Source of the DNA: JANQJA01 sp965267485
Lineage (GTDB): Bacteria; Pseudomonadota; Gammaproteobacteria; Pseudomonadales; Azotimanducaceae
DNA length: 64,000 nucleotides
Direction of reading: 5' to 3'
Assembly: GCA_965267485.1 (NCBI GenBank)
Contig: OZ254080.1
Span: forward strand, 744,001-808,000
A program made the translations under genes and the position numbers. The notes under the pieces are model-generated. The model searched no databases. It was given only the letters and a program-made list of their open reading frames with translations, and was not told the DNA's origin. This document shows, in pieces, positions 7,727 to 15,678 of this stretch (the first letter of the stretch is position 1; every line of letters begins with the position of its first letter).

Positions 7727-8512
7727 ATGCAGGTCCTGCACTCGGTGGCGGAATTGCGCGCGGCCCTTGCCGCGCGCAGGGGTACGCGTGGTTTTGTGCC
7801 GACGATGGGTGCGCTGCATGCTGGCCATACGGCGCTCATTGATCAGAGCGTGGCTGACAACGACACAACGGTCGTCAGCATTTACGTCAATCCGACGCAG
7901 TTCGACAACGCCGCCGATCTCGAGAAGTACCCGCTGACGCTGGAAGCAGACCAGGCGAGTGCGGCCAGTCACGGTGCGGATATGGTGTTCGCACCGAACT
8001 ACGCCGAAATGTATCCCGATGGGTTCAGCTATCGCGTTGACGAGACGGCGTTCAGTCGCGAACTCTGTGGCGCGCACCGGCCCGGACACTTCACCGGTGT
8101 GCTGACCGTTGTGATGAAACTCATCAATATCGTCAGGCCCGACGTCGCGTACTTCGGCGAGAAAGACTACCAGCAGCTTGAGCTCATCCGGGGGATGGCC
8201 GAGGCCTTCTTTCTGGAGACGGAGATTCGTGGTCTCCCCACGGTGCGGGAGCACGACGGCCTTGCGCTCAGTTCCCGCAATCTGAATCTTGACGCGGCCT
8301 CGCGTGAAATCGCGCCGCGGCTCCATGAACTCATCGACAGCGAACTGACGGACGAAGAAGTCAGGGCGCGGCTCGGTGCAGAAGGATTCGACGTGGACTA
8401 CGTCGAGAGCAAATACGGGCGGCGATTCGCCGCTGCGAAACTGGGCGCGGTGCGACTGATTGATAACGTCGCGAGAAACGTCGCAAAACAGAAAGGAGCC
8501 GGTAATCAATGA
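7727..8512 (+). CDS. panC: Pantothenate synthetase (pantoate-beta-alanine ligase)
   Basis: PanC joins pantoate and beta-alanine through a pantoyl-adenylate. The 261 residues show PTMGALHAGH (the HxGH nucleotide motif), YVNPTQF, FGEKDYQQL and DGLALSSRN (the KMSKS-like loop). The ATG at 7727 aligns with family N-termini, and the long in-frame upstream extension is panB read in another frame. The protein is about 20 residues shorter than E. coli PanC, with the loss spread over the C-terminal dimerisation region. All catalytic motifs are intact. It ends inside the coaX start (ATGA). Confidence 0.96.
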   Translation: MQVLHSVAELRAALAARRGTRGFVPTMGALHAGHTALIDQSVADNDTTVVSIYVNPTQFDNAADLEKYPLTLEADQASAASHGADMVFAPNYAEMYPDGFSYRVDETAFSRELCGAHRPGHFTGVLTVVMKLINIVRPDVAYFGEKDYQQLELIRGMAEAFFLETEIRGLPTVREHDGLALSSRNLNLDAASREIAPRLHELIDSELTDEEVRARLGAEGFDVDYVESKYGRRFAAAKLGAVRLIDNVARNVAKQKGAGNQ

Positions 8513-9288
8513 TTCTATGTCTGGACGTCGGAAATACCCAGGTCTATGGCGGCGTGTACGACGGTGAGACGCTCAGGGTGCAGTTCCGGCGGACGTCGCA
8601 ACTGCAGTCGTCGTCAGACGAACTGGGTGTCTTCTTCCGTGCGGTGCTCCGCGAGAACGGCATCGACCCTGACGAGGTAGAGGAAATCGCGATCTGCTGC
8701 GTTGTGCCTGATCTGCTTTATTCGCTGCGGGCCTGCTGCCAGAAGTACTTTTCGCTCGATCCGCTGATTCTACGGCCGGGGACGAAGACCGGCCTCAAGA
8801 TCCGCTATCGTGACCCGAGAGAGGTCGGTGCCGATCGCATCGCGGATGCCGTGGGCGCGGTGAACCTGTTCCCTGGCCGCAACCTGATCGTGGCGGATTT
8901 CGGCACGGCCACGACGCTTTGTGCCATCACGAAAGACCGTGAGTTTCTGGGCGGCAACATCATCCCCGGTGTTCGACTTGCGGCTGAAGCGCTGGAGACG
9001 AGGACGGCGCAGCTGCCCAGCGTCGAGATCCTGCCGCCGGCGTCGTCAGTGGGGCGCTCCACGGTCGAGAGTATTCAGGCGGGGCTCTACTGGTCGAATG
9101 TCGGAATGGTCAAGGAGCTTGTGTCGAGAATCACGGCAGAAGTCTTTGCCGACGAAGCACCGCTCGTTGTGGGTACCGGCGGCTTTGCGCAGCTGTTCAA
9201 TCGCGAGAGGCTGTTCGATGAGGTCGTGCCGGACCTGATCCTGACCGGCCTGCGAGAGGTAATCAGGCTCAATCGCGACAGTGCCTAG
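8509..9288 (+). CDS. coaX: Type III pantothenate kinase
   Basis: CoaX phosphorylates pantothenate, the first committed step to coenzyme A. It belongs to the ASKHA fold, resists feedback by CoA and needs a monovalent cation. The 259 residues carry the N-terminal phosphate loop DVGNTQ (6-11), the REVGADRIADAV block, DFGTATT (phosphate 2) and the GVRLAAEAL stretch. The start overlaps panC by four bases, so pantothenate is made and phosphorylated from one transcript. No panD (beta-alanine supply) and no birA, the frequent coaX partner, is present here. Confidence 0.96.
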   Translation: MILCLDVGNTQVYGGVYDGETLRVQFRRTSQLQSSSDELGVFFRAVLRENGIDPDEVEEIAICCVVPDLLYSLRACCQKYFSLDPLILRPGTKTGLKIRYRDPREVGADRIADAVGAVNLFPGRNLIVADFGTATTLCAITKDREFLGGNIIPGVRLAAEALETRTAQLPSVEILPPASSVGRSTVESIQAGLYWSNVGMVKELVSRITAEVFADEAPLVVGTGGFAQLFNRERLFDEVVPDLILTGLREVIRLNRDSA

Positions 9289-9295
9289 CGGTTCC

Positions 9296-9397
9296 CTAAA
9301 GCACTGCCGCGATGGAACCAGCGAGAAAGATGGCCAGCGCCATGAAGTTGAAAACTTCCTCGGCGCGAATGACGATCTTCAGTTCTTTGACTTCCAT
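9296..9397 (-). CDS. 33-residue single-span membrane protein
   Basis: A short frame on the minus strand encodes 33 residues. A charged amphipathic N-terminus (MEVKELKIVIRAEE) is followed by one hydrophobic segment of about 15-18 residues that ends at the C-terminus (ALAIFLAGSIAAVL). The ATG at 9397 is preceded by AAGGGG at suitable spacing. A well-formed CRP-type operator and -10 box lie upstream at the exact class II geometry, which strongly supports a real transcription unit. I recognise no family. It could be a small regulator or subunit of a membrane complex. Size alone makes the call tentative. Confidence 0.6.
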   Translation of the reverse strand: MEVKELKIVIRAEEVFNFMALAIFLAGSIAAVL

Positions 9398-9442
9398 GTC
9401 CAACCCCTTCGTCTGACGAGAGCGGGCGTCCCGTGAAGTGTG

Positions 9443-9487
9443 ATTAGACGCCAGCGGTGCCTTGCGTACTGTGATATCGATCACAGT
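9443..9487 (-). promoter_or_regulatory. CRP/Vfr-type operator and class II promoter for the 33-residue gene
   Basis: ACTGTGAT and ATCACAGT at 9468-9487 are perfect 8-bp inverted arms around four bases, matching the CRP consensus TGTGA-N6-TCACA. On the minus strand a -10 box TCTAAT lies at 9448-9443. The operator centre (9477.5) is 32 bases from the -10 centre, so the predicted start at about 9436 puts the operator at -41.5, the textbook class II activator position. The leader would be 39 bases. The site could also act on the divergent glycosyltransferase gene, but no matching -10 is visible in that direction. Confidence 0.65.
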
Positions 9488-9585
9488 TATCCATTTTCTC
9501 TCCACATTGTGACGCGCGTCTCGCTTTCGGCGGGTTGGCGGAGCCCTGTCTGTTACCATCTCGGCTTTCGCCGCAAGGGCATCCC

Positions 9586-10668
9586 ATGCTGAGTGTCATC
9601 GTCCCGACGTACAACGAGGCCGGCAACCTGCCGGGGCTCGTGCGCCGGCTGCACGGCGTGCTCCTGGACGCGTCGATCGACTACGAACTCATCATCGCTG
9701 ACGACGACTCGCCGGATGATACGGTGCGCGTCTGCGGCGAATTGGCGGCTGAGTATCCGCTGAGGCTGATTGTCGCCGCAGATCGACCGCGTGATCTCTC
9801 GCTTTCCGTGATCGATGGTCTGCGCGCCGCAAGGCATGATCTGATCGTCGTCATGGATGCAGACCTCTCGCACCCGCCGGAGACGATTCCGTCCATGGTT
9901 CGGCACGTCGAGGAAAACCCGGACGAGATGGTGGTCGGCAGCCGTTACGCCGCCGGCGGCAGCTTCGACCGTGACTGGAGTCTGTGGCGGTTCGCCAACT
10001 CGCACGTCGCGACGCTGCTTGCTCGACCGCTGGTTCGTTGCTCCGACCCGATGTCCGGGTTCTTCTGCTTCCTGAAGTCGCGCATCGTGATCGATGATCT
10101 GAGGCCCATCGGATACAAGATCGGGCTCGAAATCATGGTGCGGGGCGACTTTCGTCGTATCGAGGACATGCCGATTGCATTTGCCGATCGCGAGATCGGT
10201 CACAGCAAGATGAACCTGGAACAGCAGGTTCGCTATCTGCGGCACCTGCGACGTCTCTATCTGAAGAAATTCGGCGGGTTCGCCGAGTTCATCCACTTCG
10301 GAGTGGTCGGTGCCAGCGGGTTCATTGTCGATGTCTCGTTCTACTATTTCTTCCAGTGGCTGGGTATTCCCCATCAGGTGGCGAGGGGGCTGTCATTCTG
10401 GCCGGCGGTTAGCTGGAACTGGGCGCTCAATCGCCAGGTCACCTTCGGAGAGCGGGCCCGGCGGCCGAGGATGCGGCAGTGGATGGAGTTCGTCATGGCG
10501 AGTCTCGTCGGCTTCTCGATAAACTGGGGTCTCTATGTGCTGCTGACGTCGAATTTCGCGTTCTTCGATGAATACCGCCTGATTGCGCTCATCACGCCGA
10601 TTGGTGTTGCCGCCATCTTCAACTTCACGCTGTCGTCGCTCTTCGTCTACAGCAATACCCGGAGGTAA
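9586..10668 (+). CDS. Family 2 glycosyltransferase (polyprenyl-phosphate mannosyl/glucosyl type) fused to a GtrA membrane domain
   Basis: This 360-residue protein has a GT2 domain at about 1-225 with IVPTYNEAGNL, DDDSPDDT, the DxD motif in VMDADLSHPP and GSRYAAGG. This is the dolichol/polyprenol-phosphate sugar synthase type. A GtrA-like domain with about four helices (235-355) follows, of the kind that flips or positions polyprenol-linked sugars. The product is probably a polyprenyl-phosphate-hexose for modifying envelope glycans or lipids. ATG 9586 follows AAGGG at good spacing. The in-frame ATG at 9535 lacks one. The amidohydrolase gene follows after seven bases. Confidence 0.9.
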   Translation: MLSVIVPTYNEAGNLPGLVRRLHGVLLDASIDYELIIADDDSPDDTVRVCGELAAEYPLRLIVAADRPRDLSLSVIDGLRAARHDLIVVMDADLSHPPETIPSMVRHVEENPDEMVVGSRYAAGGSFDRDWSLWRFANSHVATLLARPLVRCSDPMSGFFCFLKSRIVIDDLRPIGYKIGLEIMVRGDFRRIEDMPIAFADREIGHSKMNLEQQVRYLRHLRRLYLKKFGGFAEFIHFGVVGASGFIVDVSFYYFFQWLGIPHQVARGLSFWPAVSWNWALNRQVTFGERARRPRMRQWMEFVMASLVGFSINWGLYVLLTSNFAFFDEYRLIALITPIGVAAIFNFTLSSLFVYSNTRR

Positions 10669-10675
10669 TGTACGC

Positions 10676-11836
10676 ATGACGACCCTGACGAACTTCCGCC
10701 TCTGGGACGGCGTGTCCGGCGACATTGATGCGGGCATTGACACCATGGCATTTGACGGTGGCCGGATCACCGCCATCGGCGCTTCCGGTGACTTCGAACT
10801 TCGCAATGCGATCAATCTGGAAGGCGCAACCGTGATGCCCGGATTGATTGATGCGCACGTACATCTTTGCCTTGATCCGGACGACCGGGACCCGCTGGCA
10901 CATACGAAGCTCGATGATGACGACATGCTCGGGCGAATGCGGGTGAGGGCGAGGGACATGGTGCGTGCGGGTATCACCACGGCACGCGATCTGGGTGGCG
11001 GGCGCTGGCTCGAACTTTCGGTCCGTGACGAGATTGCCGCCGGCAAGACGCCGGGCCCGCGATTGCTCTGTGCCGGGCAGCCGATTACAACGCCGGCGGG
11101 GCATTGCCACTTCTGGGGCGGTGTCTGCCAGTCGGACGACGACATCGAAACCGTACTGGCAAGGCAGATCGGGCAAGGCGTTGACCTCATCAAGGTCATG
11201 GCCACGGGCGGTTCGATTACGCCGGATTCGCGGCCGGTTGATTCCCAGTTCGACCGCGCGGCGCTCGAGAAGATCGTCAGCCTCGCGTCCGCAAACGACC
11301 GGCATGTGGCCGCGCACTGCCACGGCACCAACGGCATCCGCGACGCGGCGGCCGCGGCGATCGCAACGATCGAGCATTGCTCATGGGTGGGTGACGCCTG
11401 GGGATCTGACTATGACGACGAGACTGCCCGGGAGATCGCCGCAAAGGGGCTGCGCGTGTCGCCAACGATCAGCCTCGGATGGCAGCGACGGCTGGAGAGT
11501 GACTGGGGCAAGCGTATGTGTCGCAATTTCGCCGCCATGAAGGCATCGGGCGTCGAATTCATTGCGTCAACGGATGCCGGCATACCCGGCGTCCGTCACG
11601 CAGATCTCGCGAAGGCGATTCCGGTACAGGCGAACTATCTGGGCCTGACGCCGGTCGGTGCGCTTCAGATGGCGACCTCCCAGACGGCGGCGGCCATCGG
11701 GCTGGGAGCGGTCACTGGACGGCTGGCGCCAGGATTCGATGCGGACGTGCTGGTGGTCGACGGCGACCCGCTCACCGATCTCGCGTGTCTCGCCGTGCCG
11801 GTGAACGTTTTCGCCCGGGGCGTCAGTGTTCTCTAG
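10676..11836 (+). CDS. Metal-dependent amidohydrolase (imidazolonepropionase/prolidase-like)
   Basis: This 386-residue enzyme has a composite barrel: an N-terminal beta-sandwich, HVH at 61-63, K173 in IKVMATGG (the likely carboxylated metal-bridging lysine), H214 and H216 in AAHCHG, H234 in IEHC and D300 in ASTDAGIPG. This pattern fits the cytosolic aryl-dipeptidase/prolidase-like subgroup of the amidohydrolase superfamily. There is no signal peptide. GGAGG lies ten bases before the ATG. It probably shares a transcript with the preceding glycosyltransferase but has no obvious functional link. The substrate is unknown. Confidence 0.88.
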   Translation: MTTLTNFRLWDGVSGDIDAGIDTMAFDGGRITAIGASGDFELRNAINLEGATVMPGLIDAHVHLCLDPDDRDPLAHTKLDDDDMLGRMRVRARDMVRAGITTARDLGGGRWLELSVRDEIAAGKTPGPRLLCAGQPITTPAGHCHFWGGVCQSDDDIETVLARQIGQGVDLIKVMATGGSITPDSRPVDSQFDRAALEKIVSLASANDRHVAAHCHGTNGIRDAAAAAIATIEHCSWVGDAWGSDYDDETAREIAAKGLRVSPTISLGWQRRLESDWGKRMCRNFAAMKASGVEFIASTDAGIPGVRHADLAKAIPVQANYLGLTPVGALQMATSQTAAAIGLGAVTGRLAPGFDADVLVVDGDPLTDLACLAVPVNVFARGVSVL

Positions 11837-12021
11837 TTGTCGGTGTACCACACCGAGACGATGAACCCTGGCTGGGCATTCTCGGTGTTGTCCGTCAGGT
11901 AGGCGGACTGTTCGACGAAATGGATCGTGATGCTGCCCTCCATCTCACTGAGCCACTCGTTGATTTCGGTTTCGCTTTCGTGAACCTGCGACACGCGCTG
12001 GCGAAATATCCTGACCTTCAT
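11833..12021 (-). CDS. Cse60-like small conserved protein
   Basis: This 62-residue protein resembles the Cse60 family: it starts MKVRIF, has the EINEWLSEMEG core followed by short strands, and ends in FIVSVWYTDN. Cse60 was named in Bacillus, where it is sporulation-associated. In Gram-negative bacteria homologues have no established role. The start is supported by GGAGG nine bases upstream. The gene converges on the amidohydrolase and overlaps its stop by four bases. It is monocistronic and divergent from the SDR gene. Confidence 0.72.
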   Translation of the reverse strand: MKVRIFRQRVSQVHESETEINEWLSEMEGSITIHFVEQSAYLTDNTENAQPGFIVSVWYTDN

Positions 12022-12136
12022 GGGATCGATCCTCCAATGGGGCGTCCTGCAGTGTACTGTAACGGACTCGCTTATTGCAGGCGATTCCGCCCCGACGTTA
12101 AGCTTGCCGCTTCAGTTGAGGATGAAAGGAACATCA

Positions 12137-12904
12137 ATGGAGAGTCTGTTTGATCTGAGCGGCAAGGTCGCCATCGTGACCGGTTCGACCAAGGGTATTG
12201 GCAAGGCGATCGCACTGCACATGGCGCGACATGGTGCCGACGTTGTCATTTCGAGCCGCAAGGAAGACGCCTGCGCCGCGGTGACCAACGAGATCAATGA
12301 GGCGATCGGCGACAGTGGCGGCAGCGCGACGTCGATTCCCTGTCACATCGGGTACAAGGAACAGCTCGAGCAGCTCGTCAACGAAACGCGCAGCCGCCTT
12401 GGCAAGATTGACATCCTTGTCTGCAATGCTGCGGTCAATCCCTTCTATGGTTCGATGATCGACATCCCCGACTCTGCGTTCGAGAAGATCCTGGACTCGA
12501 ACGTCAAATCCAATCACTGGCTGTGCCAGCTCGTGTTGCCCGAAATGGTCGAGCGCAAGGACGGTGTGATTATCATCGTATCGAGCATTGGCGGCCTTCA
12601 CGGCAGTTCAACACTCGGCACGTACGCGATTTCGAAGGCGGCCGACATGCAGCTTGCCCGGAACATTGCTACCGAGTTCGGGCCGCATAACATTCGTGCC
12701 AATGCGATTGCGCCGGGGCTCATCAAGACCGACTTCGCCAAGGCGCTCTGGGAGAACCCCGACACGCTGAAGGCGTCCACCGCGAATGCATCACTCCGCC
12801 GTATCGGTGAGCCGGAAGAAATCGCGGGGACGGCTGTTTATCTCGCCTCCGCTGCGGGCAGCTTCATGACCGGACAGACCCTCGTCGTCGACGGTGGTCG
12901 TTAA
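12137..12904 (+). CDS. Short-chain dehydrogenase/reductase
   Basis: This 255-residue classical SDR has the NAD(P)-binding TGSTKGIG at 15-22, the NAA motif at about 97-99, catalytic Ser at 149/150, Tyr163 and Lys167 in YAISKAA, and the C-terminal block TGQTLVVDGG. The Arg-Lys pair after strand 2 (SSRKED) suggests NADPH preference. ATG 12137 follows AAAGGA at six bases. The longer frame from 12020 has no ribosome site. Upstream TTGCAG (12075) and TTAAGC (12098), 17 bases apart, may be a weak promoter. It resembles DHRS4-type or 3-oxoacyl-ACP-reductase-like enzymes. The substrate is unknown. Confidence 0.9.
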   Translation: MESLFDLSGKVAIVTGSTKGIGKAIALHMARHGADVVISSRKEDACAAVTNEINEAIGDSGGSATSIPCHIGYKEQLEQLVNETRSRLGKIDILVCNAAVNPFYGSMIDIPDSAFEKILDSNVKSNHWLCQLVLPEMVERKDGVIIIVSSIGGLHGSSTLGTYAISKAADMQLARNIATEFGPHNIRANAIAPGLIKTDFAKALWENPDTLKASTANASLRRIGEPEEIAGTAVYLASAAGSFMTGQTLVVDGGR

Positions 12905-12973
12905 GCGGGAAAGCTAGAAAACACGAGGGATTGCCGTTACTATTTCCGAGCGTTTTTCGTAAGAACCCCGACC

Positions 12974-13933
12974 GTGGACAGAAGAGAATTCCTGAAGTTC
13001 TTTTCCGCTGGCTCAATCGCTGCGATGAGCGGCCAGCTGTTGTGGCGTGGTCATGAATCCGGTCAGGCTGCGCCCGTCATCTACGAAGATATCGCGGCCG
13101 ATCCTGTCGAGATCGCGAATTCCATTCGCTATATGACGACGCCGGCGCCGGATTCCTCGGCTTTTCTGCGGGCTTTCGAGCACTCTCAGGTCGCGGCATC
13201 TCCCCGTAGCGACAACCTGGATTCCTACCTCGAGAAGATGCAGAACTTCGAGGCGGAGCATATCGACGATGTGTTTCTGGAACAGGATCGCTACCGGACG
13301 CTGATCTCGGTCTTCAAGCGAATGGACCGGGTCCAGAATCTGGTTGGGCATGGCAACTTCAATGTACTGTCGTTCGACGACATGCTGAAGTATGCCTCCC
13401 ACTACGAGAGCGTCGGCAGGTTCGAGCCGGCAGAGACGGATTTCCTCGAGGCGTTGTTTGCCGAGAGTGCCGACCGCTACGGGTTCTTCGGCGAGAAGGT
13501 CATCGGCGAACTCACCGCCCGTGTACCCGAAAAGGAAACCGTCAAGGTTCCGGGTACGGGCCACTTCCTTTACCGGGGTCGATCTGAAGCCCTCTATCGC
13601 AAGGTTCGATCAGAGGTCGGGGGTGACCTCGTGCTGACCTCGGGAATCCGCAGCATCGTCAAGCAGTCCCATCTGTTCCTGGCGAAGACGATTCAGGCCA
13701 AAGGCAATCTTTCCCGGGCCAGCCGGAGCCTTGCGCCGCCCGGGCACTCCTTCCACGGCATCGGCGATTTCGATGTCGGCAAGATTGGTCTGGGCTCCCG
13801 AAATTTCACGTCCGATTTTGCCCGAACCGACGAGTTCAAGCGTCTCGTTGATCTTGGTTTCGTTGACATGCGCTATCCGGAGCACAACCTGCTCGGCGTG
13901 CGCTACGAACCCTGGCATATCAAGGTCGTCTAG
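12974..13933 (+). CDS. Tat-exported M15-family D-Ala-D-Ala carboxypeptidase-like protein (VanY type)
   Basis: This 319-residue protein starts with a twin-arginine signal (DRREFLKFF, then a hydrophobic stretch). The C-terminal 65 residues hold the M15 zinc signature SFHGIGDFD, giving H261 and D267, with E312 and H315 in EPWH. VanY/DdcY enzymes trim the terminal D-Ala from peptidoglycan stems. The roughly 170-residue region between signal and peptidase is mostly helical, with no domain I recognise. The start is GTG 12974, with no clear Shine-Dalgarno. Tat export is unusual for this family and implies folding or metal loading in the cytoplasm. It is convergent with the next gene, overlapping by four bases. 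Confidence 0.82.
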   Translation: MDRREFLKFFSAGSIAAMSGQLLWRGHESGQAAPVIYEDIAADPVEIANSIRYMTTPAPDSSAFLRAFEHSQVAASPRSDNLDSYLEKMQNFEAEHIDDVFLEQDRYRTLISVFKRMDRVQNLVGHGNFNVLSFDDMLKYASHYESVGRFEPAETDFLEALFAESADRYGFFGEKVIGELTARVPEKETVKVPGTGHFLYRGRSEALYRKVRSEVGGDLVLTSGIRSIVKQSHLFLAKTIQAKGNLSRASRSLAPPGHSFHGIGDFDVGKIGLGSRNFTSDFARTDEFKRLVDLGFVDMRYPEHNLLGVRYEPWHIKVV

Positions 13934-14898
13934 GTTCCCTGGAGCCCGACAATCATCGTGATGCTTTTGGCGGCCAGCAGGGCGGCGGCAACCATTGTCG
14001 TGTTGCCCGCCAATCTGGCTGTCTTCCTGCGCGGGTTCGACTGACCGTTCTCCTCGTCGAGAAAGCGCAGCGCCGTCTGGCCGTCGTCAGGCAGTGCCGA
14101 GGCGAATGCGGAGCCGCGACGCGCAAGCGTGAAGCCGCCCAGGCCGAACGCGATGCTCGCCCAGAAGAGGAAGATCGTTTCAATCGTATCGCTCGGGCCA
14201 TGGGCCAGGGCGGCGATCAGTACTGCGAGTGCGATCACGGGCAGGCAGAAGTCATATAGTCGGCGAATCCCGGTCAGCCTGGCGGGCGTGAGGCGGAACG
14301 CGAGGCCCGGTCCGAACTGCACGAGAATGACCACGCCGGCGAAGCCCACAAATCGCCAGCTTGCAATGATGTGCCTCGACAGCGGGTCGTCGGCATCGCT
14401 GAATGCCACCTTGAGGCAAAGTGATGCCAGCAGCGCGGCGCCGCAGGCGAGGCAGGCGATGGCTGCGAGCTGAAATGCTGACGCCGCCAGATGGCTGCTG
14501 CGGGTCACGCCTGCGACGATCGTGAGGAAGCATCCTGAAATCAGCAGCAGCACCGAGCCATTGAACAGCAGCGCGCTTGCCGAACTGGTGTCGATGCCGC
14601 TCGAGACGATGAAGTAGGCGATGAGCAACAGGCCGGACAGCGCAGCGATCACCGGGCCCGCGTTGCTGTTGCTTCGTCTGCCAGCGTCCTGCCCCCAATC
14701 GATGTCGTCAGCAATCTGCAATGCTTGCCTGAGCGACAAGCCTGCTGCGGTCGCAAGCGCCTCCACGCTCATGATCGCCTGCACGTCCTGACGATACCTG
14801 ATAATTCGCTCGGCCCGCTTTTCGCCAATGTGCATCAGCCGGCACAGCTCTGGCACTGTTGCCTCGTTAATGCTGATAGGGGATGATCGATCGCTCAT
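13930..14898 (-). CDS. Helix-hairpin-helix domain fused to a polytopic membrane protein
   Basis: In this 322-residue protein the first ~70 residues resemble a ComEA-type helix-hairpin-helix (INEATVPELCRLMHIGEKRA, then RIIRYRQ). Seven or eight hydrophobic helices follow between about 80 and 320. The N-terminal domain would sit at the membrane face and could bind DNA or another protein. I know no characterised protein of this build. The C-terminal tail is short and hydrophobic. It starts 33 bases from the divergent DUF1499 gene, so the two share a very compact control region. Confidence 0.72.
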   Translation of the reverse strand: MSDRSSPISINEATVPELCRLMHIGEKRAERIIRYRQDVQAIMSVEALATAAGLSLRQALQIADDIDWGQDAGRRSNSNAGPVIAALSGLLLIAYFIVSSGIDTSSASALLFNGSVLLLISGCFLTIVAGVTRSSHLAASAFQLAAIACLACGAALLASLCLKVAFSDADDPLSRHIIASWRFVGFAGVVILVQFGPGLAFRLTPARLTGIRRLYDFCLPVIALAVLIAALAHGPSDTIETIFLFWASIAFGLGGFTLARRGSAFASALPDDGQTALRFLDEENGQSNPRRKTARLAGNTTMVAAALLAAKSITMIVGLQGT

Positions 14899-14931
14899 GT
14901 CGTTACGATACTACTGATGGGGAGTCGTGCT

Positions 14932-15672
14932 ATGGAAGAGTTGCGCTGGTGGTCCAGGATTCTCGTTGTATCGGCGATCGTTGCGGTCGTGCTGCTCGTG
15001 GCGGGCCCGCTGGGCTACAAGTTCGGTCTGTCGCCGCTTCAGCCGTCTCTCGTCAGTTTGCTCATCGCGCTCTTCACGGGCGCCGTCGTCGTGTTGCTCG
15101 CGTTCATCATGACCATCGTGTCGCAGGTCAAGGCATTGCCCAGGAATCGGAATCTGACCGTGGTGGCGCTGTTGGTCGGGGCGATTCCCATCGTGGTCAT
15201 GGTGCCGCAGATGATGGCCGCCCAATCCGTTCCGCCCATCCATGACATCACCACAGATACCGTTGATCCGCCCCGGTTTTTCGAAGTCGTCGCGCTTCGC
15301 GCGGACGCACCCAACGATCTCGAGTACGGCATGGAGAACATCCCGCCCGAAGAGATGGCGAAAATGCAGCAGGCGGCTTATCCGGAGGTCCGGACGCTCG
15401 CAACGGAACTTGACGTCGCCAGCGCGGTTGCCCGCGCCGCTGACCTGATGGCGAGTCAGGGCCATGAGGTCGTGAACGTCGATGCGGCCGCCGGGATTGT
15501 CGAGGGTACCGCCACCACGTTCTGGTTCGGCTTCAAGGATGACATGGTTGTGCGAGTTCGCCCGGGCGATGACGGTGGATCGATTGTCGACATGCGCTCG
15601 GTCTCTCGGGTAGGCCAGAGCGATGTCGGGGCGAACGCCGCGAGAATCGTCGCCTTCCTCGAGGCGTTCTAG
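14932..15672 (+). CDS. DUF1499 family membrane protein
   Basis: This 246-residue protein has three hydrophobic segments (about 8-28, 36-60 and 77-97). A soluble C-terminal domain runs from about 115 to 246, with features of DUF1499: a paired-strand region around VVNVDAAAGIVEGTATT, FWFGFKDDMVVRV and a conserved end SRVGQSDVGANAARI. DUF1499 proteins have no settled function. ATG 14932 is chosen over 14917 because GGGGAG lies seven bases before it. It converges on gatB, ending six bases before that gene's stop. Confidence 0.8.
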   Translation: MEELRWWSRILVVSAIVAVVLLVAGPLGYKFGLSPLQPSLVSLLIALFTGAVVVLLAFIMTIVSQVKALPRNRNLTVVALLVGAIPIVVMVPQMMAAQSVPPIHDITTDTVDPPRFFEVVALRADAPNDLEYGMENIPPEEMAKMQQAAYPEVRTLATELDVASAVARAADLMASQGHEVVNVDAAAGIVEGTATTFWFGFKDDMVVRVRPGDDGGSIVDMRSVSRVGQSDVGANAARIVAFLEAF

Positions 15673-15678
15673 CAAGGC

